A stretch of DNA of 45,315 nt from positions 1 through 45,315 of the forward strand of contig CABMIU010000060.1 in the NCBI GenBank assembly GCA_902386385.1, read 5' to 3'. Each line of letters starts with the position of its first letter. Within the stretch, counting starts at the first letter, position 1. This stretch comes from an uncultured archaeon (GTDB lineage: Archaea > Iainarchaeota > Iainarchaeia > Iainarchaeales > Iainarchaeaceae). The position numbers were made by a program, and so were the translations under genes. Under the pieces are notes generated by a model that had not been told where the DNA came from, did no database searches, and saw only the letters and a list, made by a program, of their open reading frames with translations. Shown here piece by piece: positions 1 through 8,149 of this stretch.

Positions 1-1
1 C

Positions 2-1564
2 ACAGACCTCAACACTACCGACACAAATTCATGGTACCACCCTAGCGAAGTCCCTGGGACAGTTTCAACATTCCCGCGCTTCGGCGCCTTTGCCTTAATC
101 AAGCTTTCCCCGACAACGACCTCTGATGCCAATTCCGGTGCATGGCAGGCGACAGACGCAAACGTGCAACTCGTTTGCACTGACAAAAACAGCGGATGCC
201 TGAGGACCGCATACAGGCTTGACACCGATGCGAACTCGGAGGTTTCATTCGGCGCATGGCAAACATTCACACCATCCATTGAAAATGCACACGGCATCGT
301 TGTTTCCAGCGACGGCAACTATGCCATTGACTTTAACTCGACCGACAACGCGGGAAAAGTGGAGCCGACCAACAGGGCATATGTGACACTGGACAAAAAC
401 GCCCCGGCCATCAGCATTACAAGCCCAGGCAACGGCTCAAGCCAGTCATCGGCAACGGTAACCATCGGATATGCCGGGACGGATGCGACTAGCGGGATAG
501 AGGGATACCATGTTTCAAGCGACGGCACCACATGGATAGACAACGGCACAAGCACCACTTACTCTTTCACAGGTCAAGCCAGCGGCTCACACACATACTA
601 CGCAAAAGCAACGGACAAAGCAGGCAACAACAGCCCCAGCGCATCAGTAACTGTAACCATCAGCGCCTCAACAGGCAGCAACGACACAGCTACAAGCAAC
701 AACACAGGAAACTCGGGAAGCGGCGGCTCCGGAGGCGGAGGAGGGGGCGGCGGCGGAACAGCGAGCCAAGGATACATCTCGCAGGAAATGCTGGATGACC
801 CGGCGAACCTGCTGAGCAAAACAGTATATGCCGGAAAAACCATGACGCTGGAAAACGGGCTGCAATCGAATAGAGACGCGATATACCGGCGCGTCAAATC
901 CAGCGGAGCAGCAATATCCTATTACACATTCACCATAACAATAACCAACACGACAGGCAACAGCATTACCAACATCATTATCGATGAGAACATACCAAAA
1001 GACACGGCACAAGCCGTGGATAAAATTTACTTCGATGACAAGCCGGCAAGGATAATTTCCGAGGACCCGGAAATACAATGGGACATAAACCAGCTTGACG
1101 CCAACACCTCAAAAACATTCACCTACACGACCATCGGCCTGGCAAACCAAAAAAAACAGCTGAACTTCCAAAATTATGCAGGCACGCTGTCAGCCCCGAA
1201 AATAACGGCACAACAAAAACAAACCGACAAAAAAACCCAAGACACATGCACCCAAAACTGCGATGACAACAACCCGTGCACAACAGACACATGCACAGGC
1301 GGCAAATGCAGCCACACAACAAAAACGGAATGTACAGCGAGCCAGAACATCACTGCGCAAAAAACAGCACAGGAAAACCAAAAAACTGACGACAACATGC
1401 CGGCAATAGCCGCGGCAGCCGCACTATTAATTGCAACACTGGGAATCACGGCACACATAAGAAAAAGCAAAACCACCGCCAAAACAGCCCCTGCAACACC
1501 CCCGGCAGAACAGCCAGCGGAGCCACCCGAAAACCCTGCAATGAACCATCCGCCAAACGCCTAA
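2..1564 (+). CDS. Membrane-anchored surface protein, 5' end outside window
   Basis: The frame is open from base 2, so the start lies upstream; the GTG at 164 is internal. In order I see Ig-like or OmpL47-like beta-sandwich repeats (GNYAIDF and TDKAGN motifs before each boundary, two copies of a Ser-Asp-Gly-containing unit), a Gly-rich linker near 720-765, and a DUF11-like domain (SYYTFTITITNTTGN). A Cys-rich DNNPCTTDTC segment follows, then one C-terminal membrane helix (AIAAAAALLIATLGITAHI) and a short basic, Pro-rich tail. This is the design of a secreted archaeal surface protein anchored by its C terminus, probably with an adhesion or cell-envelope role. No enzymatic motif is visible. The same frame stays open for 80 codons after the TAA, which is described separately. 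Function beyond surface location is inference. Confidence 0.75.
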   Translation, partial: TDLNTTDTNSWYHPSEVPGTVSTFPRFGAFALIKLSPTTTSDANSGAWQATDANVQLVCTDKNSGCLRTAYRLDTDANSEVSFGAWQTFTPSIENAHGIVVSSDGNYAIDFNSTDNAGKVEPTNRAYVTLDKNAPAISITSPGNGSSQSSATVTIGYAGTDATSGIEGYHVSSDGTTWIDNGTSTTYSFTGQASGSHTYYAKATDKAGNNSPSASVTVTISASTGSNDTATSNNTGNSGSGGSGGGGGGGGGTASQGYISQEMLDDPANLLSKTVYAGKTMTLENGLQSNRDAIYRRVKSSGAAISYYTFTITITNTTGNSITNIIIDENIPKDTAQAVDKIYFDDKPARIISEDPEIQWDINQLDANTSKTFTYTTIGLANQKKQLNFQNYAGTLSAPKITAQQKQTDKKTQDTCTQNCDDNNPCTTDTCTGGKCSHTTKTECTASQNITAQKTAQENQKTDDNMPAIAAAAALLIATLGITAHIRKSKTTAKTAPATPPAEQPAEPPENPAMNHPPNA

Positions 1565-1807
1565 ACGACCTGTGACCCGCCTCCACAACCACCTGGGCCA
1601 GCAACGGAAATCCCAAAACTTCAATTAATAAGCACCGGCACATCAAAGGCACCTGAAGGCGGCCAATGCCCTCCAAGCAACCCGGACAAAGCCACGGAAA
1701 GCATGATTGAAACCGAGAAACCGGAAAACGGAAAACCGGAAACCCCGACACTGTACAAAAGCAAAAAAATACTCGACGAATTCAGCAGCCAAAACAAGCC
1801 GGCATAG
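1565..1807 (+). other. Open in-frame extension after the surface-protein stop codon
   Basis: Directly after the TAA at 1562-1564 the same frame continues for 80 sense codons to a TAG at 1805-1807. It encodes a Pro/Lys/Glu-rich tail ending in KKILDEFSSQNKPA. Composition matches the cytoplasmic tail before the stop (Pro, Ala, Glu, Thr). This could be a tail lost to a recent nonsense mutation, a sequencing or assembly error, or readthrough. I see no separate start codon with a ribosome site, although the ATG at 1703 is in frame. Confidence 0.4.
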
Positions 1808-1880
1808 GGCAGAAATGTTCCGCCATGGCCAGTCAATGCCCACCCCAACCTTTTTATTCCCACCGCAGGGAAAATGTGTG

Positions 1881-2444
1881 ATGCAAAAGTCAAAGCTTGT
1901 TTTTGCGGGAATTGCCATTGCAATGCTTTTGGCGGGTTGCAGCCAGCAGCCAGGCCAGGGAAATACGCAGGCACCTGCAGGGGCTTCTGATGCAAACGGG
2001 GCGGGCAGCATGAGCACACTTTCTGTTTCAAACGGCGATTCGGTAAAGGTTGAATATACCGGAAAGTTCACCGACGGCAATATCTTTGACCAGAGCGAGG
2101 CAGGCAGCCCGCTTGAATTCACTGTCGGAGCGGGCCAGATGATAAAGGGGTTCGACAAGGCAGTTCTGGGGATGAAGCTCAACGAGGAAAAAACCATTAC
2201 CCTGCAGCCAGAGGACGCTTATGGCCCGGTCACTGACGAGGCGCTCATATGGGTGCCAAAAGAAAAAATGCCTTCGGATACCAATGTAACGATAGGCACA
2301 AAGCTCATGACTTCTTCAGGCATTCCTGTCACAGTAATTGACATGAACGCGGATTCAGTGAAGGTCGACTTCAACCACCCGCTTGCGGGAAAAACCCTCG
2401 TATTCCGGCTCAAGGTAGTGGATATCCAAAAAGCCACAAGCTGA
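1881..2444 (+). CDS. FKBP-type peptidyl-prolyl isomerase, lipoprotein (SlyD-like)
   Basis: The chosen start gives an N-terminal signal peptide with a lipobox (MLLAGC, Cys about residue 20), so the protein should be exported and lipid-anchored outside the membrane. A Gln/Gly/Ala-rich linker follows, then an FKBP domain (VKVEYTGKFTDGNIFDQSE, then FTVGAGQMIKGFDKAVLGM) with the extended flap insertion typical of SlyD-like archaeal FKBPs (the PEDAYGPV to MTSSGIP region). Expected activity is cis-trans isomerisation of Xaa-Pro bonds and chaperoning of exported proteins. The frame is open upstream to 1707 but that part is low-complexity and lies before the signal peptide. A GTG at 1878 is an alternative start. 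It sits downstream of a surface-protein gene, a plausible client. Confidence 0.85.
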   Translation: MQKSKLVFAGIAIAMLLAGCSQQPGQGNTQAPAGASDANGAGSMSTLSVSNGDSVKVEYTGKFTDGNIFDQSEAGSPLEFTVGAGQMIKGFDKAVLGMKLNEEKTITLQPEDAYGPVTDEALIWVPKEKMPSDTNVTIGTKLMTSSGIPVTVIDMNADSVKVDFNHPLAGKTLVFRLKVVDIQKATS

Positions 2445-2508
2445 TTCTGATAGCAATAAAATAAGCACTGGGCTAAAATAATCCGGGGCATGGCTTCTGG
2501 CGGTTCAC

Positions 2509-2937
2509 ATGAATGGCAACACCATCAATGACAAGTGCATCTTCTGCAAAATCATTTCGGGGGAAGTCCCGTCCAAAATCCTCTACTCGGATGAAATTTC
2601 TGTTGCATTCCTTGACGCTTTCCCTGCCTCAAAAGGCCACTGCCTCATAGTGCCCAGGAAGCACTACCCAACGCTCCTCGACATCCCCGAAACAGAGCTG
2701 AAAGCGCTCATCGCAATTGTGCAGAAAATCGGCTCGGCAGCGATGAAGGCGGCAAAAGCTGACGGGTTCAACGTGCTGCAGAACAACTTCCCAGCAGCGG
2801 GCCAGGCAATACCGCACCTTCACTTCCACATTGTCCCGAGATTCAAGGATGACGGCAAGAAGCTCCACTTAGGTTCCCTGAAAGGCGAGGAAGAAGAGCT
2901 CAAAAAGTTGGAAAGCGAGATAAAAAGGCACCTCTGA
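2509..2937 (+). CDS. HIT family nucleotide-binding hydrolase
   Basis: This 142-residue protein starts with a zinc-binding CIFCKIISGE motif (residues about 11-20) and carries the histidine triad HLHFHIVPR near residue 104. These are the hallmarks of Hint/Hit-type nucleotide hydrolases, which cleave adenosine 5'-phosphoramidates or dinucleoside polyphosphates. Length and motif spacing match the family throughout. It follows the FKBP gene on the same strand by 64 nt and ends before tRNA-Leu. The exact substrate cannot be told from sequence. Probably cytosolic; no signal peptide or membrane helix is present. Confidence 0.9.
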   Translation: MNGNTINDKCIFCKIISGEVPSKILYSDEISVAFLDAFPASKGHCLIVPRKHYPTLLDIPETELKALIAIVQKIGSAAMKAAKADGFNVLQNNFPAAGQAIPHLHFHIVPRFKDDGKKLHLGSLKGEEEELKKLESEIKRHL

Positions 2938-3032
2938 AGCCCCAAATTCAACTACAAAAAACCCGCCTCAGAAAAGCATTGGTGGGCTTTTAAAAGGCTT
3001 TTTGCCTGGATTCTTTAGTTTGAATACTATTC

Positions 3033-3118
3033 GCGGGAGTCCGATAGCCCGGTCAATTCGACTGCGTTGAGGTCGCAGTGGCTTAGTGCCTTCGCAGGTT
3101 CAAATCCTGCCTCCCGCA
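3033..3118 (+). tRNA. tRNA-Leu (GAG)
   Basis: Acceptor GCGGGAG pairs with CTCCCGC, with discriminator A. The anticodon stem ACTGCG/CGCAGT encloses the loop TTGAGGT, giving anticodon GAG. A long variable arm (GGC...GCC) and the T-arm GCAGG TTCAAAT CCTGC are present, as expected for a class II tRNA. No intron. CCA is not encoded. A purine/pyrimidine palindrome begins 8 nt after the 3' end. Confidence 0.95.
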
Positions 3119-3120
3119 AT

Positions 3121-3250
3121 TTTTTTCTTTTCGTTGATACGAAAAGACCTTACAAAGCCTTTTGGGCTTTGTGAGGCCTCGTCCCGAAGGGACAAGGAAA
3201 ACATCGATTAAAAAGAAAAGTGTAATTTTTCGTTGGCACGAAAATAAAGT
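3121..3250 (+). repeat. Palindromic repeat cluster downstream of tRNA-Leu
   Basis: Hairpins follow the tRNA: CTTTTCG...CGAAAAG (3127-3146), ACAAAGCC...GGGCTTTGT (3152-3172), a GTCCC/GGGAC stem (around 3180-3194) and ATTTTTCG...CGAAAAT (3225-3245). The first and last resemble the stable-RNA-associated family found elsewhere in the window. The strings GAGGCCTCGT and ACAAGGAAAA recur in the same order beside tRNA-Glu near 29090-29120. No gene is visible here. Confidence 0.75.
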
Positions 3251-3278
3251 GTAAAAATCGAGTTCAGGGGTACAAAAA

Positions 3279-3923
3279 ATGTCAGGCCACGGCGAAGAGC
3301 ACGGGAATGAAAGCCACGGGGAAAACGGCGGCCACGATGAAGCTGGCCATGAAGAGAGCCATGAGGAAGTACATGAAGGGCATGAAGAACACGGCCACCC
3401 GGAAAAGCATGAGCCAAAGGAAGAGAAAAAGGAAGCACCCGCTGGGAAAAAGACCGGGCCAAAAGGCAAGAGCATCACCGAGTCAGAGGTCCTGATTATC
3501 CTTCTGCTCGCAATCTGCGGCAGGGTCCTGCTGAAGGTAACCCCGCTTGTGAACATCCCTTCAGTAGAGCCTATAATACCACTCGCGGTTTTCGCGGGAA
3601 TGGCTTATGGCGCCGGGCCGGGCACGCTTGTAGGACTGCTTGCTTACCCGATTTCAAACATGCTTATCCCTGAAGTGCAGTTCGACATGTGGAGCTTCTG
3701 GCAGGCCGCGGGGGGCGCCGTCGCGGGGGGCATCGCGGGATTCGCAAAAAAGATCGACATGAACACCCTGCTATGGTACACTTTCATCGGCACCCTGCTT
3801 TTTGAGGTGTGCGTGAACTTCCCCGACCAGCTAATCCTGGTATGGCCTTTCTCGTTCTACCACATTTTCTCCAACCTGTTCTTTGCCCTAGTGATTGGGT
3901 CATTTGCAATCAAGGAAAAGTGA
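3279..3923 (+). CDS. His-rich ECF S-component-like membrane protein
   Basis: The first 45 residues contain 11 His among many Glu and Gly, followed by a Lys/Pro-rich linker to about residue 65. The remaining 150 residues form four or five membrane helices with the small-residue pattern of ECF transporter substrate-binding (S) components (AGMAYGAGPGTLVGLLAYPISNM, then GGAVAGGIAGF). S components bind a vitamin or metal and dock on a shared energising module; none of its genes lies nearby. The His-rich tail suggests binding of zinc, nickel or cobalt, by analogy with metal-chelating tails. A GGGG stretch about 8 nt before the ATG may be the ribosome site. Substrate unknown; family assignment is moderate. 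Confidence 0.6.
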   Translation: MSGHGEEHGNESHGENGGHDEAGHEESHEEVHEGHEEHGHPEKHEPKEEKKEAPAGKKTGPKGKSITESEVLIILLLAICGRVLLKVTPLVNIPSVEPIIPLAVFAGMAYGAGPGTLVGLLAYPISNMLIPEVQFDMWSFWQAAGGAVAGGIAGFAKKIDMNTLLWYTFIGTLLFEVCVNFPDQLILVWPFSFYHIFSNLFFALVIGSFAIKEK

Positions 3924-3993
3924 ACAACCTTAAGAAATGGCGATTGCTGGACCGCAGCCGGCATTTGCTGAATTGCCCTTGCAAAAAGAAAGC

Positions 3994-4003
3994 AATTTAT
4001 ACC
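3994..4003 (+). promoter_or_regulatory. TATA box for the downstream membrane-anchored protein
   Basis: AATTTATACC preceded by purine-rich BRE-like AGAAAGC lies about 28 nt before the ATG at 4027. This spacing predicts transcription starting at or within a few bases of the start codon, i.e. a leaderless mRNA. Confidence 0.55.
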
Positions 4004-4026
4004 ACAAGAGACTTCCTTTTACCATT

Positions 4027-4977
4027 ATGGACGAGAAGCTGAAAGGCAGCATTTTGCACCTTGCAATACTGCTAGGCCTGATTATTGCCCTGGTCGTGGT
4101 CCTGGTTTATACTGGCCTGCTGAGCTGCGGCGTTGTGCCAGGGGGCTGCGAACTCTATTACCAGTTCATTAAAGGCGGGCCGCCACAGGTGCTTATTGCC
4201 TACAACGACAGCGGCGGATTGGGCAATCCCGTGGCGCTCGCTGCGGTGCTCTCAAACAGGGAACTCCTCAGCGCGAGGGTGAAGGCAATGCCGATGGACA
4301 GGCTGACAAACGGAAACATCGGGGAATATGACATGGTCATAGTTGAAAGCGCGAGAAAAATATGCACGAGCCAGCTAAACACTTTCATGTACTATGTGAA
4401 CACTGGCGGGCGCCTGGTGTGGACAGGGGATGCAGGCACGGTGCCCTGCGAAGGGGACGAACTGCTCAAGGACAATGAAAGGAACGAGGAAGGCAAGGAC
4501 CAGACAATAGGGTCCTGGGCGCGCAAGGACGAGGGGGGCAAGCAGGTGAATTTTGACGAATTCCTCGGCGCAAGCTATATAGGCAACAGGTGCAGCATGA
4601 CAGAATGCAGGAAAGGCGAACTCGCCGGGTTTATCGAGGTCGTCACTCCTGAAAACAGGCTTGTTTACGGCCTGAGCCCCACAGTGCCTTTCCATGGTGA
4701 CTTTTCGGTAGTCCAGCTCAACGACCAGACATACACCCGCCTTGTCGCGGCATTGGATTATGGTTCAGACTTTATAGTGGAAAAGCAGGATGCAGCCTTG
4801 CCCGGCACTGGGCAGAGGCAGAGCCTCGGCAGGAAACTGCCATTCATTGTCTCTAGCCAGGTCGGGGACAGGGTGGCTTACTACGCGGCGCCTATTGAAT
4901 CCTTCGTGAGCGACGAGCAGCCGCAGAAGTACAAGGCACTCGTCGAGCAGATGTACTACGGGATGCTGTATAAGTGA
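4027..4977 (+). CDS. Membrane-anchored extracytoplasmic hypothetical protein
   Basis: I start it at the ATG just downstream of a TATA box. The frame is open further upstream, but that part crosses the promoter. One N-terminal membrane helix (residues about 8-32) is followed by a soluble region beginning QVLIAYNDSGGLGNP. That region has alternating hydrophobic strands and an apparent Rossmann/class-I amidotransferase-like start (YDMVIVES, then VNTGGRLVWTGDAG). Four cysteines lie between residues 110 and 200 and could form disulfides if the domain faces outside. No catalytic triad is certain. I do not recognise a specific family. It is flanked by palindromic repeats on its 3' side. Confidence 0.65.
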   Translation: MDEKLKGSILHLAILLGLIIALVVVLVYTGLLSCGVVPGGCELYYQFIKGGPPQVLIAYNDSGGLGNPVALAAVLSNRELLSARVKAMPMDRLTNGNIGEYDMVIVESARKICTSQLNTFMYYVNTGGRLVWTGDAGTVPCEGDELLKDNERNEEGKDQTIGSWARKDEGGKQVNFDEFLGASYIGNRCSMTECRKGELAGFIEVVTPENRLVYGLSPTVPFHGDFSVVQLNDQTYTRLVAALDYGSDFIVEKQDAALPGTGQRQSLGRKLPFIVSSQVGDRVAYYAAPIESFVSDEQPQKYKALVEQMYYGMLYK

Positions 4978-4982
4978 CACAG

Positions 4983-5095
4983 CCTTTTTCCTTTTCTTGA
5001 AAAGAAAAGTAAACCGGCTGGCGATTCGGCAACCATGGGTTGCTGAACCCAGCAAAACGAAGTTTTGCCGGGAAAAGTAAAAGAACGGCTACGCG
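4983..5095 (+). repeat. Composite repeat upstream of tRNA-Arg: palindrome plus 60-bp dispersed unit
   Basis: A CTTTTC/GAAAAG palindrome (4991-5004) is followed by a 60-bp sequence (5018-5077) that occurs once more, inverted and without a single mismatch, at 21306-21365 in the 16S-tRNA-Ala spacer. The unit folds into two hairpins, GGCAACC/GGTTGCT and GCAAAAC/GTTTTGC with a TTC-type loop. No coding content is seen. Confidence 0.85.
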
Positions 5096-5173
5096 AACAA
5101 GGAAAATATTTTATATGACAATAAATGGCAACCCGTCAAATTTAATAGCATTCCCCGGCTTTTATATGTGCAA

Positions 5174-5385
5174 GGGGCCGTAGCTCAGGCTGGATAGAGC
5201 ACCTGCCTTCTATAACCCTTTTCTTTTTCTCGATGAGAAAAAGAAAAGCGTTAGCGGAAAAGAAAAAGAGCATGCCATTGGCTTTTTCTCTTTCTTTTCC
5301 ATCAACGCTTTTCTTTCTCTTCTAAAGAGAAAGAAAAGGGTTGGATGAGAGCAGGGGGTCGTGAGTTCAAATCTCACCGGTCCCG
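5174..5385 (+). tRNA. tRNA-Arg (TCT) with a 137-nt intron
   Basis: The 5' exon (5174-5212) gives acceptor GGGGCCG, the D-arm GCTC...GAGC, anticodon strand CCTGC and loop CTTCTA. The 3' exon (5350-5385) gives A, GCAGG, variable GGGTC, T-arm GTGAG TTCAAAT CTCAC, then CGGTCCC and discriminator G. Joined, the loop is CTTCTAA with anticodon TCT. The intron sits at the canonical 37/38 position. A 1-nt shift of the splice sites is possible. Directly inside the junction, AACCC pairs with GGGTT. A TATA-like AATTTAAT lies about 30 nt upstream. Maturation would need EndA, encoded at 43951 in this window. Confidence 0.88.
5213..5349 (+). other. tRNA-Arg intron made of three nested hairpins
   Basis: Hairpin A (5218-5248) has a perfect 14-bp stem CTTTTCTTTTTCTC with loop GAT. 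Hairpin C (5308-5338) has a perfect 14-bp stem CTTTTCTTTCTCTT with loop CTA. Between them, imperfect hairpin B (about 5256-5300) is enclosed by AAGCGTT/AACGCTT. All three belong to the palindrome family seen at other stable-RNA loci. Archaeal tRNA introns are usually far shorter. No open reading frame of note lies within. Confidence 0.8.
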
Positions 5386-5387
5386 TT

Positions 5388-5426
5388 TCGCGTTTTTCTT
5401 TCTCTTTTCAAGAGAAAGAAAAACAC
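5388..5426 (+). repeat. Palindrome 3' of tRNA-Arg
   Basis: GTTTTTCTTTCTCTT, loop TTC, then the perfect complement (5392-5424) form a 15-bp stem starting 6 nt after the tRNA 3' end. It is nearly the same sequence as hairpin C inside the intron of the same tRNA. Confidence 0.9.
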
Positions 5427-5486
5427 GATGCAAAAAGAAAGAGAACCTACTTTAGAAAATATCACGAAAAAATCAAGGTGAGACCC

Positions 5487-6176
5487 ATGGAAAATGCCAC
5501 GCCCGTACAATTTCAAGAGCCGAAGTTCTATGCCACAATCACCGGCCTCTTTGTCGCGGTCCTGCTCATATCGAACATCGCCTCGTCAAAGATACTCAAC
5601 CTCGGGCTGTTCACCTTCGACGGAGGCACGATACTCTTCCCGCTCGCTTATATCTTCGGGGACATGCTCACCGAGGTTTACGGATTCAGGCGCGCGAGAA
5701 AAGTCATCTGGGTCGGCTTTGGCTCGGCCCTGCTGATGTCGGTTGTTTTGCTTATCGTCGGAGCATTGCCCCCCGCGGCTGGCTGGGAAAACCAAGCTGC
5801 TTATGACATAATCCTGGGCTTCGTGCCAAGGATTGTGGTTGCATCCCTAATCGCTTACTTTGCCGGGGAACTCACGAACAGCTTTGTGCTCGCTAAAATG
5901 AAGGTATGGTCAAAGGGAAAGCATTTATGGCAGAGGACAATCGGCTCGACAATCGCAGGGGAAGGGGTGGATACACTATTATTTGCGACGATTGCTTTTT
6001 TCGGGACCATGCCAGCTGAAACATTCATTGCCCTAGTTGTCTCGAACTACGTTTTCAAGGTCGGGGTAGAGGTGCTTTTCACGCCCGTTACCTATGCGGT
6101 AATCGGGTTCCTGAAGAGGGAGGAGCGCATTGATTATTATGATTACAGGACGGATTTCTCGCCGTTCAGGTTCTGA
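5487..6176 (+). CDS. Queuosine precursor transporter-like membrane protein (VUT/YhhQ family)
   Basis: The start is fixed by a good ribosome site, AAGGTGAG, 5 nt before the ATG; the open frame further upstream runs into tRNA-Arg and is not coding. The 229-residue protein has about six membrane helices. It shows family signatures: LLISNIASSKIL near residue 30, an EVYGFRRARKVIW loop near 70, and GEGVDTLLFATIAFFG near 155-170. VUT/YhhQ proteins import the deazaguanine precursors of queuosine; in archaea such bases feed archaeosine in tRNA. Substrate in this organism is inference. A second, divergent member lies at 26440-27117. Confidence 0.85.
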   Translation: MENATPVQFQEPKFYATITGLFVAVLLISNIASSKILNLGLFTFDGGTILFPLAYIFGDMLTEVYGFRRARKVIWVGFGSALLMSVVLLIVGALPPAAGWENQAAYDIILGFVPRIVVASLIAYFAGELTNSFVLAKMKVWSKGKHLWQRTIGSTIAGEGVDTLLFATIAFFGTMPAETFIALVVSNYVFKVGVEVLFTPVTYAVIGFLKREERIDYYDYRTDFSPFRF

Positions 6177-6273
6177 CACGGTTTTAAATGGTTTTACTCC
6201 AATATTTGAATTTGAACGGCCAAATCAAATTAAGAAAATCGACTGGCGATGAAAAGCAAAACGGTGGCAAAAA

Positions 6274-8007
6274 ATGGACTTCAAAAAAGACCTTGTAAAG
6301 GCGCTTGCAAAGGCAGGGGTTGAAGAAACTCTTGCAGAGCAGCTGCTCGAAGCCCCTTCCAAGCGCGAGATGGGTGACTTTGCACTGCCGTGCTTCAAGC
6401 TGGCGGCTGAAATGAAAAAAAACCCAGTGCTCATTGCCCAGGAAATCTCCGCAAAAATCGTCCTGCCAAAGGGATTCAGGAAAGCCGAGGCAAAAGGGCC
6501 TTACATAAACTTTTTCGTCGAGGAAGGAAAGCAGGCAAAGGAGACCATTGGCGAAATACTCGCAAAAAAGGAAAAGTATGGCATCGGCAAGCCTGCGAAG
6601 GGCGGCGACAGGATTATTGTCGAGTACTGCCAGGCAAACCCGATGAAGGCTTTCCACATCGGCCATGTGAGGAACATTGTACTCGGCGAAGCGATTGCAC
6701 GGCTTTTCGAGGCTTCAGGGAAAAAGGTTTTCAGGGCAAATTACGGGGGGGATGTCGGACCGCATGTTAGCAAGACTCTTTACGCTTACAGGGAACTCGC
6801 CCATGAGACTGAGCCGAAAGGCATAGCGGAAAAAGGTGCATGGTTAGGCAAGCTGTACAAGGCAGGGGCGGACGCGGTCAAGGAAGACGAGGCAAACAAT
6901 GGCGCCAACGGCTTGGAGCAGAAAATGCGCGACATGGTTGTTGAGCTGGAATCAGGAAAGAACAAGAGCCTCGTTGCAGACTGGAAAAAGCTAAGAAAAA
7001 TGAGCCTCGAATACTTCAGCAGCATATATGCCGAACTTGGCATAAAATTCGACCGAATAATCCTTGAAAGCGAAGTGGAAAAGGAAGGCATTGCAATCGC
7101 GCATAAGCTCCTTGAACAGGGCTTTGCAATACGGGACCAGGGCGCATTGCTGGTTAACCTCGAAGAGCATGGTCTAGGCAAGTTCCTTGTGCTAAAGAGC
7201 GATGGCGCAGCGCTTTACTCGAGCAAGGACCTCGCGCTCGCAAAGCTGAAGAAGAAGGAAATCAGGGCAAGGATTTCATACAACCTGGTGGGTTCTGAGC
7301 AGGCACATTATTTCAGGCAGCTGATGAAGACAATTGAGTTGCTGAACCAGGGAAACGGGGATTACTGCAAGACAGTGCACCTTTCTTATGAAATGGTGAG
7401 GCTCGAAGGCGGCAAGATGTCCTCGCGCGAAGGCAATGTCATAGCCTACTCCGAGCTTCTGGACGCGGTCTTTTCCAAAACTTTTACAGAAACAATGTCC
7501 CGCCATCCGGACTGGCCAAAAGAAAAGATAGAGGGAACGGCAAAGGCACTGGCCATGGGCGCGATAAAATTCGGCATGCTATGCCAGGACAGGAACAGCG
7601 TGATAACATTCAACTGGGAGAAGGCAACCTCGCTCGATGGCGAAACCGCGCCATTCATCCTATACAGCCATTGCCGCGCCAACAGCATACTCAAAAAGGC
7701 GGGAAAGCTGGCAAAGCAAAAGCCGAAGGAAATCATGCCTGAAACAGAAAAGGAAAAGTCACTAATATCCATGCTTGCCGCATTCCCTGAAAAGGCGATG
7801 GAGGCGGCGGAGCAGGAAAGCCCCCACAAGGTCTCATTCTACCTCATTGCATTGGCGCAGGAATTCAACTCTTTCTACCATGAAGTGCCAGTGCTGCAGG
7901 CAGGCCCGGAAAAGGCGGTGCAGAGGATTGCCATTGTAAGGGCGGTTGCACAGGTGCTTGAAAACGGCCTAAGGCTCCTGAACATAAATACGGTAGAGGA
8001 AATGTAG
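6274..8007 (+). CDS. argS: Arginyl-tRNA synthetase
   Basis: Class I synthetase that charges tRNA-Arg with arginine using ATP. Visible features are the N-terminal Add1-like domain (residues about 1-95), the HIGH motif as FHIGHVRN near residue 127, and the GGKMSSREGNV KMSKS-loop equivalent near residue 385. The C-terminal helical anticodon-binding region begins about residue 450 (FILYSHCRANSILKKAG) and ends LENGLRLLNI. Length of 577 residues is normal. A TTTTAAATG element about 90 nt upstream may be the promoter. Transcribed away from LeuRS; a gene for tRNA-Arg lies 0.9 kb upstream, which may be coincidence. Confidence 0.97.
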   Translation: MDFKKDLVKALAKAGVEETLAEQLLEAPSKREMGDFALPCFKLAAEMKKNPVLIAQEISAKIVLPKGFRKAEAKGPYINFFVEEGKQAKETIGEILAKKEKYGIGKPAKGGDRIIVEYCQANPMKAFHIGHVRNIVLGEAIARLFEASGKKVFRANYGGDVGPHVSKTLYAYRELAHETEPKGIAEKGAWLGKLYKAGADAVKEDEANNGANGLEQKMRDMVVELESGKNKSLVADWKKLRKMSLEYFSSIYAELGIKFDRIILESEVEKEGIAIAHKLLEQGFAIRDQGALLVNLEEHGLGKFLVLKSDGAALYSSKDLALAKLKKKEIRARISYNLVGSEQAHYFRQLMKTIELLNQGNGDYCKTVHLSYEMVRLEGGKMSSREGNVIAYSELLDAVFSKTFTETMSRHPDWPKEKIEGTAKALAMGAIKFGMLCQDRNSVITFNWEKATSLDGETAPFILYSHCRANSILKKAGKLAKQKPKEIMPETEKEKSLISMLAAFPEKAMEAAEQESPHKVSFYLIALAQEFNSFYHEVPVLQAGPEKAVQRIAIVRAVAQVLENGLRLLNINTVEEM

Positions 8008-8115
8008 TGGCTTCACAATGAAACCAGATTATAGCGATCCAATAAAATAATCGGTTATATTTCATGGATTGCTATCTATCAAACCGCGTTTGATGCCGGA
8101 AGACTTTCGCGGTTC

Positions 8116-8125
8116 GATATAAATT
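8116..8125 (+). promoter_or_regulatory. TATA box of the RelA/SpoT homologue
   Basis: GATATAAATT is centred about 29 nt before the ATG at 8150, predicting a leaderless or near-leaderless transcript. Confidence 0.5.
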
Positions 8126-8149
8126 CGTTTCTGTCCAGTATACCATAAA

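Noticed and set aside
668-1078. Long minus-strand open frames under the surface-protein gene
   Set aside because: Low-complexity shadow frames (poly-Pro, poly-Cys/Val) opposite a Gly/Thr-rich coding sequence; no start signals.
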